DNA of 64,000 nt from Lysobacteraceae bacterium NML08-0793 (GTDB taxonomy: Bacteria; Pseudomonadota; Gammaproteobacteria; Xanthomonadales; Xanthomonadaceae): positions 248,001 through 312,000 of the forward strand of contig NWQR01000002.1 of the NCBI GenBank assembly GCA_002798275.1, in the 5' to 3' direction. Made by a program: the position numbers and the translations under genes. Shown here one piece after another: positions 1-7,967 of this stretch (position 1 is its first letter; every line of letters starts with the position of its first letter). Under the pieces are notes generated by a model. The model saw only the letters and a program-made list of their open reading frames with translations. It ran no database searches and had not been told where the DNA came from.

Positions 1-1867
1 CAATCAGGATTGGCTCTCTGCCGTCACTGCCCCGCCCGGCACTGCCAGCACCACCATACTCGGACAACTGGTTGCCCGCAGCGAACAACAGCAGCGCGAC
101 CTGCTGGATGCCGCGATGCAGGCGCCGCAGAACGATGTGCAAAAACTCCTCGGCGATTTCTGGGCCAGCGGCCTCAATGAAGCCGCGCTGGAGGCCGATG
201 GCAGCCGCCCGATTGCGCCCCTGCTGGAGCGCATCAACGGCATCCGCCGCAGCCGCGATATCCCCGCCGCCATCGCCGCCCTGCATCAGGTCGGCATCCC
301 GGTCGCCTTCAATTTCAGCGCCGACCTCGACCTCAACGAGCTCGACCGGCATATCGGCTATTTCAGCCAGGGCGGCATGGCATTGCCCGACCCGGCCTTC
401 TATACCCGCCAGGATGCCGAAACCGTTGCATTGATGGGGCGCTACCGCAGCTATGTGGAAAAAATCCTCACCCTGACCGGCACCCCGGCCAACCGCCTGG
501 CCGCCGATACCACCGCCGTTTTTGACCTGGAAACCCGTCTGGCGCGTGTTGCCAAACCGCTGGGCGGGCTGCGCGACCCGCGCAGCAACTACGCCCCGGT
601 GCCCGTGGCCGAGCTTGGCAAGCAGTACCGCAATCTGCGCCTGGCCGAATTCATCCAGGCTCAGGGCGTCAATGACGACACCGTATCCGTCGCCAACCCG
701 GCAATGCTGCAAGAACTTGACCGGCTGGTCAGCGGCCTGAAGCCCGAGCAATGGAAGGTCTATCTGCGCTACCAGGTCGGCAATGCGATGGCGCCGTATC
801 TGTCCAAATCATTCCGCGATGCGGATTTTGAATTCCGTGGCCGCATCCTGCTCGGGCAGCCCGCACCCGCGCCGCTGTGGAAGCAGACACTCGATGCCAT
901 CAATCTGGCTGCCGGCCCCATGCTGGGACGCGAATATCGCGCCCGTTACCTGCCGCAAGTCACTGCCCAGCGCGCCGAAACCGTGGCCGGAAAAGTCCGC
1001 GAGGCGCTCGCCGCTTCCGTCAGCGCATCCAGCTGGATGAGCGCATCGGCCAAAACCGAGGCCGCCGCCAAACTTGGCAAACTGAAAATCGAAGTCGGCA
1101 GCCCCGCCCGCGACCTTGATTACAGCATCCAGCCGATGGGACGCGGCAGCTTCGGCAGCAATATGCTGATTGCCTCCACCTGGCGGCACCGCGAAGAGAT
1201 GCGCCGCATTGGCCGCCACAACGCTGCCCGCCGCTGGGACGTACTGCCGCAGCAGCCGGCACTGACTTACGACCCGGCACAAAACCGGCTGATTATCACC
1301 GCCGCCGTGCTGCAATCGCCCATCATCGACATGGCACAGCCTGCCGCTGCACATTACGGCAGCCTGGGGGCGCTGGTCGGCCATGAATTGACCCATGCCA
1401 TCGCCGCCCATGGCCGTCATGTCGATGCCAGCGGCAACCTCCGCGACTGGTGGACGGCCGCCGACAACAGCGCCTGGCAAAACCTGCTCTCACGCGCCGC
1501 CAGCCAGTACGGCGCGCACGCCTACCCGATGCTGGAAAACGTCCGCGTCAACGGCCAGCAGGTTGCCGCCTCCGCCCTCAGCGACCTGTCCGGCTTCGAG
1601 CTGGCCGAAGCCGCACTTGCCAGCGCCGAGCCTGGCAGCAGCGACGAAGCATCACGCAAGAGCTTCTACCAGGCCTGGACAAAGCTGTGGGCACAGCAAA
1701 TGAGCCGCGAAGCTGCGACCTTCCTTGCCAGCACCAGCCAGAGCGCACCGGGGCTGTGGCGCGCCAATGGCGTGCTGATGAACAACGCAGGCTTTGCCGC
1801 CACCTACAAATGCAAAACCCCCGCCCCCATGCTGCTGCCCGAAGCACAACGCATCAAAGTCTGGTAA
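1..1867 (+). CDS. M13 (neprilysin/PepO) family peptidase homologue, 5' truncated, catalytically degenerate
   Basis: The reading frame is open from base 2, so the N-terminus lies outside the window. The 600-odd visible residues follow the M13 zinc-metallopeptidase layout: a helical M13_N region, then HELTH (1382-1396), then the conserved GNLRDWW stretch, ending in IKVW like the family's C-terminal VW. M13 enzymes normally cleave peptides in the periplasm. Here the third zinc ligand, the Glu of the family GENIADLGG motif, aligns with Ser (codon 1571-1573). The transition-state His before SPG near the C-terminus aligns with Ser (1742-1744), and the substrate-binding Asn-Ala-Tyr motif reads PALTYDP. 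HExTH itself is intact. I infer a non-catalytic or altered paralogue, perhaps next to an active copy upstream. A terminator follows. Confidence 0.88.
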   Translation, partial: NQDWLSAVTAPPGTASTTILGQLVARSEQQQRDLLDAAMQAPQNDVQKLLGDFWASGLNEAALEADGSRPIAPLLERINGIRRSRDIPAAIAALHQVGIPVAFNFSADLDLNELDRHIGYFSQGGMALPDPAFYTRQDAETVALMGRYRSYVEKILTLTGTPANRLAADTTAVFDLETRLARVAKPLGGLRDPRSNYAPVPVAELGKQYRNLRLAEFIQAQGVNDDTVSVANPAMLQELDRLVSGLKPEQWKVYLRYQVGNAMAPYLSKSFRDADFEFRGRILLGQPAPAPLWKQTLDAINLAAGPMLGREYRARYLPQVTAQRAETVAGKVREALAASVSASSWMSASAKTEAAAKLGKLKIEVGSPARDLDYSIQPMGRGSFGSNMLIASTWRHREEMRRIGRHNAARRWDVLPQQPALTYDPAQNRLIITAAVLQSPIIDMAQPAAAHYGSLGALVGHELTHAIAAHGRHVDASGNLRDWWTAADNSAWQNLLSRAASQYGAHAYPMLENVRVNGQQVAASALSDLSGFELAEAALASAEPGSSDEASRKSFYQAWTKLWAQQMSREAATFLASTSQSAPGLWRANGVLMNNAGFAATYKCKTPAPMLLPEAQRIKVW

Positions 1868-1871
1868 CCGG

Positions 1872-1904
1872 CAAAACAACGCCCGGCCAAGCCGGGCGTT
1901 TTGC
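1872..1904 (+). terminator. Rho-independent terminator of the M13 gene
   Basis: A perfect 10-bp stem (1878-1887 with 1891-1900) with a CAA loop, followed by TTTTG and preceded by CAAAAC, lies five bases after the stop codon. The flanking A and T runs mean it could work in both directions. Confidence 0.8.
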
Positions 1905-2024
1905 TCTGCCATGAAACACTGCCCGCTAGCGGAGCAGCCAAAACGGCTGGCCTTATGCCCCCCGCAAAATGGATTTTCAAGCCAGGCTCACTGGTGAAAA
2001 AATCACCAAGCTCGGCAATCGCAA

Positions 2025-2205
2025 GCGCTGCAAGGCTCCCGAAACTTATCCACAAAGTTGTCGGCAATCCCATCCACAACCGCTGTGGAAAAGCGGATTG
2101 CAGCTGGCGATTTTTTGACCAGCGCGCTGCAAGGCTTGCCCTGTCTGGCTCACGTGAGTTATCCACAAACTTGCGGACAAGGAAATGCACAGGCGCTGTG
2201 GAAAA
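2025..2205. promoter_or_regulatory. Cluster of DnaA boxes in a duplicated unit
   Basis: The 430-bp gap between the M13 gene and the MarR gene holds two perfect DnaA boxes, TTATCCACA, at 2046-2054 and 2159-2167. Two inverted TGTGGAAAA boxes (TTTTCCACA on the minus strand) lie at 2084-2092 and 2197-2205, and a 7/9 match at 2070-2078. The boxes sit in two similar units, each reading GCGCTGCAAGGCT, then TTATCCACAAA, then CGCTGTGGAAAA. The unit landmarks are 2025/2046/2081 and 2124/2159/2194. This is denser than expected by chance in GC-rich DNA. A DnaA-binding locus (origin-like, datA-like titration or DARS-like) is inferred. No dnaA, dnaN, rpmH or gidA gene is nearby and no clear AT-rich unwinding element is seen. 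Confidence 0.6.
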
Positions 2206-2297
2206 CGCTCAGCGCCCCGTGTCTGGCGGGATGTGAGTCCAGTTGGCAAATGTTCTGCACAGCCTGCGCTTGATTTAGTTAGCCGCCATACAATACG

Positions 2298-2798
2298 ATG
2301 ACTAACATGAAACTGGCACAAAAATATCAGGCATTGCTTCACGAGGCGCAGCAGCGTGGTCTGGCCGATGTCGAGGGCATGGAGCTTTGTTTTCAATTGC
2401 TGTCCATCGCCAGCGGCATCGACCGTGATTGCGCCGAACGGCTGGCGCCGCATGGCTTGTCCGAAGGCCGCTTTGTACTGCTGTTTTTGCTCGATGCCGC
2501 CAACGACGGCCTGGCGCCGAATGTGCTGGCCGAGCGCGCCGGCATCAGCCGTGCCACCGTCACCGGGCTTCTGGACGGCCTGGAGCGCGAGGCATTGATT
2601 GAGCGTCAGGCCGATGCCCAAGACCGGCGCGCGCTGCGCATTGTGCTAACGCGCAAGGGCAAGCGTCTTGCCAAACAGGTTTTTGCGCAGCACAGCCAAT
2701 GGATTGCCAGCCTGTTTGGTGGCCTTGCCAGCAACGAGCGCAAACAATTGCGCAGACTGCTTGGCAAACTCGCCGCCGCTTCGGGAGAGAAACCATGA
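2298..2798 (+). CDS. MarR-family transcriptional regulator
   Basis: A 166-residue winged-helix regulator. The recognition region reads LAERAGISRATVTGLLDGLE at about residues 77-96, followed by the wing signature DAQDRRALRIVLTRKG, both typical of MarR. Such proteins bind palindromes near their own promoters as dimers and release them on binding small phenolic ligands or on oxidation. A short inverted repeat, GTTAG (2278-2282) and CTAAC (2302-2306), flanks the start and could be an operator, but it is weak. The start at 2298 has no clear ribosome site, and ATG at 2307 is an alternative. Its stop overlaps the next ATG (ATGA), so the HEAT-repeat gene is translationally coupled and is the likely target along with itself. 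Confidence 0.85.
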   Translation: MTNMKLAQKYQALLHEAQQRGLADVEGMELCFQLLSIASGIDRDCAERLAPHGLSEGRFVLLFLLDAANDGLAPNVLAERAGISRATVTGLLDGLEREALIERQADAQDRRALRIVLTRKGKRLAKQVFAQHSQWIASLFGGLASNERKQLRRLLGKLAAASGEKP

Positions 2799-3439
2799 AG
2801 ACCGCAGCTGCCCGCAAAGGCGCACGCCGCGCCAGTGACATACCGGCCGATATTTTGCTGGCGCTCTCACACGGTGAAATCGCCAGCGCCACCCTGACCG
2901 AAGCGCTGGCGCTTGACCAGCGGCTGCTGGCGCGCACGGTATTTCCCGGGCTGTCCGCGCCTGCCCTGCAAGCCATCGACAGCGCCTGCCAGCAAGGCAT
3001 CTTGAAACGCATGAGCGCCATCGGCGCGATATTGCTGGACGAGTTCGGCATGGACGGCATCGCCGCATGCGCAGCGCATGGCTCGGACACGGTACGCGGC
3101 TGGGCCTGCTTCATGATTGGTGCGCGTCAGGGGCTGGACATTCCGGCACGTCTGGCCGCCATCCGGGCGCTGGCCGACGATGCGCATTTTGGCGTGCGCG
3201 AATGGGCCTGGATGGCGGTGCGCGCGCAACTGGCTGGCGAGCTTGAAACCGCCATTGCCGCGCTCGTGCCGTGGACGCAGGAGCCGTCCGAGAACTTGCG
3301 ACGCTTTGCCAGCGAGGCGCTACGCCCGCGCGGCGTATGGTGCGCGCATATCACGGCCTTGAAGCGGCAGCGCCATGAGCGAACTGTCCAGCCTTGGCAT
3401 CGAGGTGCTGACACTGGCCGAAGCCGCGCCCGGCATTGA
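2795..3439 (+). CDS. HEAT-repeat protein related to AlkD/COG4335 DNA alkylation repair proteins, C-terminus apparently lost
   Basis: Starts at ATG 2795 inside the ATGA overlap with the MarR gene, preceded by GGGAGAGAAACC. Of 214 residues, the first 190 or so resemble COG4335: alpha-helical HEAT-like repeats with blocks such as VREWAWMAVR and RRFASEALRPRGVWCAHI. AlkD-type proteins wrap DNA and remove alkylated bases; COG4335 members are less well characterised. Family members continue with a further helical repeat after the RPRGVWC block. Here the sequence turns into a low-complexity basic tail (from about 3368) overlapping the next gene, so the last 50 or so residues seem to be missing. Function is probably reduced or changed. 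Confidence 0.6.
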   Translation: MKTAAARKGARRASDIPADILLALSHGEIASATLTEALALDQRLLARTVFPGLSAPALQAIDSACQQGILKRMSAIGAILLDEFGMDGIAACAAHGSDTVRGWACFMIGARQGLDIPARLAAIRALADDAHFGVREWAWMAVRAQLAGELETAIAALVPWTQEPSENLRRFASEALRPRGVWCAHITALKRQRHERTVQPWHRGADTGRSRARH

Positions 3440-3614
3440 CAAGGCCAGCCCCCATCAATTTGTCGGCATCTGGCGCTTTGCTACGGCTGAAGCGCGCGAT
3501 GCCCTGCTGGCAGGCATCCAGGCCAGCGGCTGGTACACCTATTTCGAGCACGTCAATGCCGCCTGCGCAAGCGGCGGCTTTGAGCCGCATCTTGCCGCGC
3601 TTGTCGCAGTTTGA
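3375..3614 (+). CDS. Small protein (79 residues), possibly the remaining C-terminal part of a DUF6616-like protein
   Basis: The ORF starts 65 bases before the end of the HEAT-repeat gene in another frame, with no convincing ribosome site. The sequence has a compact alpha/beta look, with SPHQFVGIWRF and GWYTYFEHVNAA. From memory this resembles the C-terminal two thirds of a DUF6616-type protein of about 120 residues, whose N-terminal 40 residues are absent here. That assignment is uncertain. It may be a real short protein of the MarR operon or a remnant left by a deletion. Confidence 0.4.
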   Translation: MSELSSLGIEVLTLAEAAPGIDKASPHQFVGIWRFATAEARDALLAGIQASGWYTYFEHVNAACASGGFEPHLAALVAV

Positions 3615-3622
3615 AGCCAGAG

Positions 3623-3656
3623 GCAGTGGCGCGGCTCTGCATAGCCGCGTCACTGC
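3623..3656. terminator. Hairpin between convergent genes
   Basis: A 14-bp stem with one G-T wobble (3623-3636 with 3643-3656) and a 6-nt loop lies between the plus-strand MarR operon and the minus-strand DUF2058 gene; its last bases are the stop region. There is no U-tract, so it is a probable two-way terminator or mRNA-end stabiliser rather than a classic terminator. Confidence 0.5.
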
Positions 3657-4223
3657 TCACCACACCAAATCGTCGGGAACCTGATATTTCGGGTCGCTAT
3701 AGGGGTCGTCTTCGACCGGCGCATCCGGGTCTATCTTGAGGGCGATGGCATCGGCGAATATCGCTTCGGCCTCGGCCAGGGTGGCGGCGCTGACCAATAG
3801 GTAGCGGCCATTGTGTTGCACTACGCCCAGCTCGCCGGCGTTCAAGGCCTTGAGTTGCTCGGCACTGACATAAACGCGCTTGATTTTGCCGCCGTACTCG
3901 AAATGCCGGGCGATATCGGCATCGGCCAGGTTCAGCACTTTGTCGGCGCTCAAAAGCTCGGCCAGCTTGTTGCGCGCTTCGCGGCGCAGCCGGGCTTGCT
4001 CCTGTTTTTCGCGCTCGGCCTGCAATTGCTCTTGTTTTTCTTTTTGCGCACGCATCGCATAGGCGCGCGCCAGGTCCATGTCGTCGCTGTTTTTCGGGCT
4101 ATGCGCAGGCTTTTTCGGCTTGCCGGGCTTGCCTGCCTTTTGCGCCTTGGCGGAGGTTTTCTTTTCCGGCTTGGGCGCAGCCTTGAAGCCCAGGCCAAGC
4201 AATTGGTCGCGTAATGAGGACAT
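3657..4223 (-). CDS. DUF2058 (YaiL-like) protein
   Basis: A 188-residue protein of the DUF2058 family (E. coli YaiL, sometimes labelled polynucleotide-associated). The layout fits: an N-terminal MSSLRDQLLGLGF, a Lys/Pro/Ala-rich linker, a charged coiled coil at residues 50-90 full of E, K, Q and R, and a C-terminal globular part with GKIKRVYVS and GRYLLVS. A TTG twelve bases upstream would add four residues, but ATG at 4223 matches the family N-terminus better. It is the last gene of ugd-slyX-DUF2058. No biochemical role is established for the family; the basic coiled coil suggests nucleic acid or ribosome contact. Confidence 0.8.
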   Translation of the reverse strand: MSSLRDQLLGLGFKAAPKPEKKTSAKAQKAGKPGKPKKPAHSPKNSDDMDLARAYAMRAQKEKQEQLQAEREKQEQARLRREARNKLAELLSADKVLNLADADIARHFEYGGKIKRVYVSAEQLKALNAGELGVVQHNGRYLLVSAATLAEAEAIFADAIALKIDPDAPVEDDPYSDPKYQVPDDLVW

Positions 4224-4235
4224 GAGACTACTCAA

Positions 4236-4448
4236 TCAATAATGCGGCGGGGGCGGCTCGTCGGCAGCATCGACGCTGACACCGGCACCGCGCGAGGATT
4301 TCAATTCTTCCACCACCCGCGCCAACAGGCGCGCATGTTGGGCAATTTCATTGCGGGCATCGGCCAGAGCATCGCTCAACTGGTTGAGCGCATGTTCTTG
4401 AAAGGCGATACGGGTTTCCAGCTCGGCAATACGGTCGGCGTCATTCAT
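4236..4448 (-). CDS. slyX: SlyX family protein
   Basis: A 70-residue acidic coiled-coil protein ending in PPPPHY, the hallmark C-terminus of SlyX. Heptad-like spacing runs through [19 protein letters not shown] and beyond. In E. coli slyX lies beside slyD and its function is unknown. Here its ATG overlaps the ugd stop codon (ATGA), and it is followed after 12 bases by the DUF2058 gene, so all three are probably one transcript. A longer version starting upstream inside ugd is possible but would not match the family. Confidence 0.85.
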   Translation of the reverse strand: MNDADRIAELETRIAFQEHALNQLSDALADARNEIAQHARLLARVVEELKSSRGAGVSVDAADEPPPPHY

Positions 4449-5794
4449 GGCGCTATTTTGACAGAACGGCCACGGCCAATGCCCCAATAGGCAAGGCCGT
4501 ACGCTTCCACTTCGGAAGGCTCGTAAAGATTGCGGCCATCAAAAATCACCGCATCGGCAAGCGCGGCCTTGAGGCGCGCAAAATCCGGGCTGCGGAATTG
4601 TTTCCATTCGGTAACCACCACCAGCGCATCGGCGCCGACCAATGCCTCTTCTGCGCTCGCGCACAGCCGCAAGTCATCACGCACACCGAAAATCCGGGCA
4701 GCCTCTTTGCCTGCCTCGGGGTCATATGCCTGCACCCGCGCCCCGGCTTGCCAAAGCTCGGCCAGCAGGCGACGGCTGGAAGCCTCGCGCATGTCATCGG
4801 TATCGGGTTTGAAGGCCAGCCCCCACACCGCCACGGTTTTTCCGGCCAGTGCTTCGGTACTGCCGTAATGGCGCTGCATCAGCCGGAACAGATGACCTTT
4901 TTGCGCATGGTTGACCGCTTCCACCGCGTCCAAAATGCGGGTTTTCACGCCCTGCTCGGCGGCAATCCGCGCCAGCGCCTGCACATCCTTGGGAAAGCAC
5001 GAGCCGCCATAGCCCGCCCCCGGATAGATGAAATGCCAGCCGATGCGTGGGTCCGAGCCAATCCCCTTGCGCACCATCTCCACATCCGCGCCGACTTGCT
5101 CGGCGATATTGGCGATTTCGTTCATGAAGGAAATCTTGGTCGCCAGCATCGCATTGGCGGCGTATTTGCTGAGTTCGGCTGAACGCACATCCATCACCAC
5201 CACGCGGTCATGATTGCGGTTGAACGGCGCATATAGCCTGCGCATGGTGTCGATGGCGGCAGCACTTTCGGCACCGATGATGATGCGATCGGGCCTCATG
5301 CAGTCATTGATGGCCGCGCCTTCTTTCAAAAACTCCGGGTTCGACACCACTTCAAACCGGATATCCACCCCGCGCGCCGCCAACCCGGCGGCAATCCGTG
5401 CCCGCACCTTGTCCGCCGTGCCCACCGGCACGGTGGATTTGTTGACCACGATCGCCGGGCGGCGGAGGTGCTGGCCGATGCTATCGGCCACCGCCAGCAC
5501 ATATTGCAGGTCGGCGCTGCCATCCTCGTCCGGGGGCGTGCCTACGGCGATGAACAGCACATCGGCCGGTTCCACGGCGCTCGCCGGTTGATGGGTGAAT
5601 TGCAGGCGACCGGCGGCATGATTGGCGCGCACCATCGCTTCCAATCCCGGCTCGTAAATCGGGATGATGCCCTTGGCAAGCCCGTCAATCTTGGCGCGAT
5701 CCACATCCACGCAGGTCACTTGATGACCGACCTCGGCAAGACAGGTGCCGGTAACCAGGCCCACATAGCCAGTACCGAAAATGGTGATGCGCAT
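4445..5794 (-). CDS. ugd: UDP-glucose 6-dehydrogenase
   Basis: A 449-residue cytoplasmic enzyme that oxidises UDP-glucose twice with NAD+ to UDP-glucuronate, a precursor for capsule, exopolysaccharide and lipid A sugars. The N-terminal Rossmann motif is [10 protein letters not shown], the catalytic Cys sits in [10 protein letters not shown], and the C-terminal UDP-binding domain contains [15 protein letters not shown]. The start at 5794 is set by GGAGAAGCC just before the ATG and by [13 protein letters not shown], the usual N-terminus. It heads the ugd-slyX-DUF2058 operon. Product UDP-GlcA could feed the polysaccharide locus at the right end of the window, although the two are 50 kb apart. 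Confidence 0.95.
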   Translation of the reverse strand: MRITIFGTGYVGLVTGTCLAEVGHQVTCVDVDRAKIDGLAKGIIPIYEPGLEAMVRANHAAGRLQFTHQPASAVEPADVLFIAVGTPPDEDGSADLQYVLAVADSIGQHLRRPAIVVNKSTVPVGTADKVRARIAAGLAARGVDIRFEVVSNPEFLKEGAAINDCMRPDRIIIGAESAAAIDTMRRLYAPFNRNHDRVVVMDVRSAELSKYAANAMLATKISFMNEIANIAEQVGADVEMVRKGIGSDPRIGWHFIYPGAGYGGSCFPKDVQALARIAAEQGVKTRILDAVEAVNHAQKGHLFRLMQRHYGSTEALAGKTVAVWGLAFKPDTDDMREASSRRLLAELWQAGARVQAYDPEAGKEAARIFGVRDDLRLCASAEEALVGADALVVVTEWKQFRSPDFARLKAALADAVIFDGRNLYEPSEVEAYGLAYWGIGRGRSVKIAP

Positions 5795-5812
5795 TGGCTT
5801 CTCCGAAAACCG

Positions 5813-5838
5813 CAACTGCCGCAAAAGCGGCAGTTGCT
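5813..5838 (-). terminator. Terminator of the FKBP genes
   Basis: A perfect 11-bp stem (5813-5823 with 5828-5838) with an AAAA loop lies downstream of the minus-strand FKBP gene. On the minus strand it is followed by GGTTTT, a short U-tract. It lies just before the ugd ribosome site, so it separates the two units. Confidence 0.6.
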
Positions 5839-5861
5839 GATGAATCATCCGATGTGAAAAA

Positions 5862-6647
5862 TCACTTCGGTGCCTTGACGATTTCCACCAATTCCACTTC
5901 GAACACCAAGGTGGCATTCGGCGGGAACGGTGCACCCGGCGGCACTTGTTCGCCGTAGCCCAAATTGCCCGGAATCCACAGCTTGTACTTGCTGCCCACC
6001 GGCATCAGGCGCAGCCCTTCCGCCCAGCCGGGAATCACCCGATCCAGCGGCAGAATCGCCGGCTCGCCGCCATTTTTGTCGGTGCTATCAAACACCGTGC
6101 CATCCAGCAACGTGCCGGTGTACTTGACCTTGACCGCATCATCGCCAACCGGCTTGGCGCCCTTGCCTTCTTGCAGCACCTGGTACTGCAAGCCAGAGTT
6201 GGTGGTCTTTACGCCTTCTTTCTTGGCATTTTCTTCTAGGAACTTCTGCCCTTCTTCGGCGTTCTTGCGTGCCGCCGCCATCTGCTCGGCCATCATCTTG
6301 GCCTGCATCTTCTCCATGAAGCCGGCCATGATTTGCTGTGCCTGCTCGTCCGTGACCTTCACCTTGTCCCCGCCTGCCAGCTCGTCCTTCAAGCCGCGCA
6401 CCACGGTGTCAATATCCAGCTCGTCCTTGATTTCGGCCATCTGCTTGCCCATGGTCATGCCGATGACATAGCTGGCCTGCTGTTTTTCGTCTTTAAGACC
6501 GGGGATGCTCAGCGTGCTGCCGCTGTCTGCGGTTTCGCTTTTTTCGGCGCTCTCGCCATTGGGCTTGACGGCATCCTTGTCGCAGCCGGCAAGCAACAAT
6601 ACGGAAGCCAGGGCAGTGGTGGCCAGGAGAAAAGCAGGTGATTTCAT
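5862..6647 (-). CDS. FKBP-type peptidyl-prolyl isomerase lipoprotein (FkpA/Mip-like)
   Basis: A 261-residue protein that catalyses cis-trans isomerisation of prolyl bonds and acts as a chaperone in the envelope. It starts with a lipoprotein signal (LLLAGC, Cys at about 22), then the helical FKBP_N dimerisation domain (residues 50-140) and a C-terminal FKBP domain with the aromatic pocket residues in [21 protein letters not shown] and LGYGEQ. Length and order match Mip/FkpA. GGAG precedes ATG 6647. A second FKBP gene lies 75 bases upstream on the same strand, so the pair is probably co-transcribed. Confidence 0.9.
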   Translation of the reverse strand: MKSPAFLLATTALASVLLLAGCDKDAVKPNGESAEKSETADSGSTLSIPGLKDEKQQASYVIGMTMGKQMAEIKDELDIDTVVRGLKDELAGGDKVKVTDEQAQQIMAGFMEKMQAKMMAEQMAAARKNAEEGQKFLEENAKKEGVKTTNSGLQYQVLQEGKGAKPVGDDAVKVKYTGTLLDGTVFDSTDKNGGEPAILPLDRVIPGWAEGLRLMPVGSKYKLWIPGNLGYGEQVPPGAPFPPNATLVFEVELVEIVKAPK

Positions 6648-6722
6648 GAAAAACTCCGATTCATAAGGTTCTGGGCAGAGCGCCCGAAAGGGAAAAAAGT
6701 CGGCAAGACGCGGGATTATCGG

Positions 6723-7628
6723 TTATTTGCCGATTTCCAGCAGCTCGACATCAAATACCAAGGTTTCATTGGGGCCGATATTCGGCGGCGAGCCACGCTC
6801 GCCATAAGCCAGCTCCGCCGGAATCCAGAAGCGATATTTGGCGCCCGGCGCCATCAGACCCACGCCTTCGGTCCAGCCCGGAATCACCCGGTTGAGCGCG
6901 AATTCGGCAGGCTCGCCACGCTGGTAGGAACTATCAAATACCTTCCCGTCCAGCAAACGCCCTTCGTAATGCACCCGCACCTGCTGGGTCGGCAAGGGAC
7001 GCGCGCCATTGCCCGGACGCTCCACTTGATATTGCAGTCCCGAGCGCGTGCTGACCACGCCCTTGACCTTGGCGTTTTCGGCCAGAAAAGCTTCGCCCTT
7101 CTTGCGGTTTTCCTCACCGACTGCGGCGACGCGCTGCTGCTGGCGGGCAATCAGGGCATTGCGAATGGTGCTGCGTTCTTCTTCCGAAAGCAGCGGCTGG
7201 CCTTTTTCGGCGGACACTTTCACACCGCGTACCAGCGCCGCAGCATCCAGTTCATTACCGATGGCCAACAGTGAACGCGCCACATTGATGCCGAGCAATT
7301 CGCCGACCATCTGCGGCGATACCGCCGGTGCCTTGTCCAGTGTTCCGGCCTGGCGCGCCTGAATCCGCTGCATCAGGGCGGCGGAAGTTTTCTGCGCATC
7401 CTCGGGCTTCATCTGCGGCGCTTCACCGGCCAGTATCCGGCGCAGCGATTGCTCGAAAGCCGCCATATCCACATCCGGCAAGGCCGCCTGCAAAGCCGGA
7501 TCGGCGCCCACATCCATGCCTACCATGTAGCCGACTTTTTCGCGTTCATTGGCAAGCGGCGGCTCGGCCACGGCCGTTCCGGCAGCCAGTCCCAGCGCAA
7601 GCGTTGCAGCACAAAATGTGGATTTCAC
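6723..7628 (-). CDS. Exported FKBP-type isomerase with two FKBP_N-like domains
   Basis: The start is GTG 7628, preceded at good spacing by GGAGG; no ATG in frame fits. The 301-residue product has a cleavable signal peptide ending AAGTAVA. Two helical FKBP_N-like segments follow, one around EREKVGYMVGMDVG and one around GELLGINVARSL, then an FKBP catalytic domain with VFDSSYQRG, VIPGWTEGVGLM and LAYGERG. Typical Mip/FkpA proteins have only one N domain. No lipobox is present, so it is likely periplasmic, in contrast to its lipid-anchored neighbour. The two genes look like an ancient tandem duplication. Confidence 0.85.
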   Translation of the reverse strand: MKSTFCAATLALGLAAGTAVAEPPLANEREKVGYMVGMDVGADPALQAALPDVDMAAFEQSLRRILAGEAPQMKPEDAQKTSAALMQRIQARQAGTLDKAPAVSPQMVGELLGINVARSLLAIGNELDAAALVRGVKVSAEKGQPLLSEEERSTIRNALIARQQQRVAAVGEENRKKGEAFLAENAKVKGVVSTRSGLQYQVERPGNGARPLPTQQVRVHYEGRLLDGKVFDSSYQRGEPAEFALNRVIPGWTEGVGLMAPGAKYRFWIPAELAYGERGSPPNIGPNETLVFDVELLEIGK

Positions 7629-7734
7629 GGGTTTGCCTCCATCAAAACAAGTCGGCCATTGTCCCTGTCCGGGCAAGCGACAGCAATCACAAAATCAAAT
7701 CCGCATGTTTTTCTTCAGTTGCGGTTAGGAAGGC

Positions 7735-7774
7735 TTGACGATTACCTGCCTAGTGTTATAGTTCAATACAACAC
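7735..7774 (+). promoter_or_regulatory. Sigma70-type promoter with overlapping GntR/YtrA operator
   Basis: TTGACG (7735-7740) is followed after 16 bases by TATAGT (7757-7762). Overlapping the -10 box is an inverted repeat, GTGTTATA (7753-7760), six bases, TACAACAC (7767-7774), matching 7 of 8 positions. The site is 17 bases before the small-peptide ATG (7791), with GGAG in between. A dimeric GntR protein of the YtrA type encoded in this operon is the natural ligand, giving autorepression; this is inference from position and symmetry. Confidence 0.65.
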
Positions 7775-7790
7775 CAATGGAGCACCTGCC

Positions 7791-7967
7791 ATGCCACGCC
7801 GCCATCTTTCCCGCGTCGCCGCCATCGGCCTTGTGCTGGCCACACTTGGCTTCAGCCTGCTCTGCGCCCTGCCCCGCGAACAGCCGCCGACACACAGCGC
7901 CTCGGCCTCAACCAGCACGACCAAGCCGGCGTTTTTCTCGCTGCTGCCAAGGAGCTTGCTGCCATGA
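7791..7967 (+). CDS. 58-residue predicted single-pass membrane peptide
   Basis: A short ORF directly after the promoter/operator, with GGAG eight bases before ATG. It encodes a basic N-terminus (MPRRHLSR), one hydrophobic segment (residues 9-26, AAIGLVLATLGFSLLCAL) and a Ser/Thr/Pro-rich tail. Its stop overlaps the ATG of the GntR gene (ATGA), so translation of the regulator depends on it. I do not recognise the family. It could be a leader peptide coupling translation, a small partner of the ABC transporter or a sensor, or simply a signal-anchored peptide. Confidence 0.6.
   Translation: MPRRHLSRVAAIGLVLATLGFSLLCALPREQPPTHSASASTSTTKPAFFSLLPRSLLP

Noticed and set aside
2025-2205. Calling the DnaA-box cluster oriC outright
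   Set aside because: No dnaA, dnaN, rpmH or gidA nearby and no obvious AT-rich unwinding region; kept as a DnaA-binding locus to be tested.
3340-3440. A sequencing frameshift restoring the HEAT-repeat protein
   Set aside because: Neither of the other two frames after 3365 shows HEAT-type sequence, so a single-base error does not repair it.
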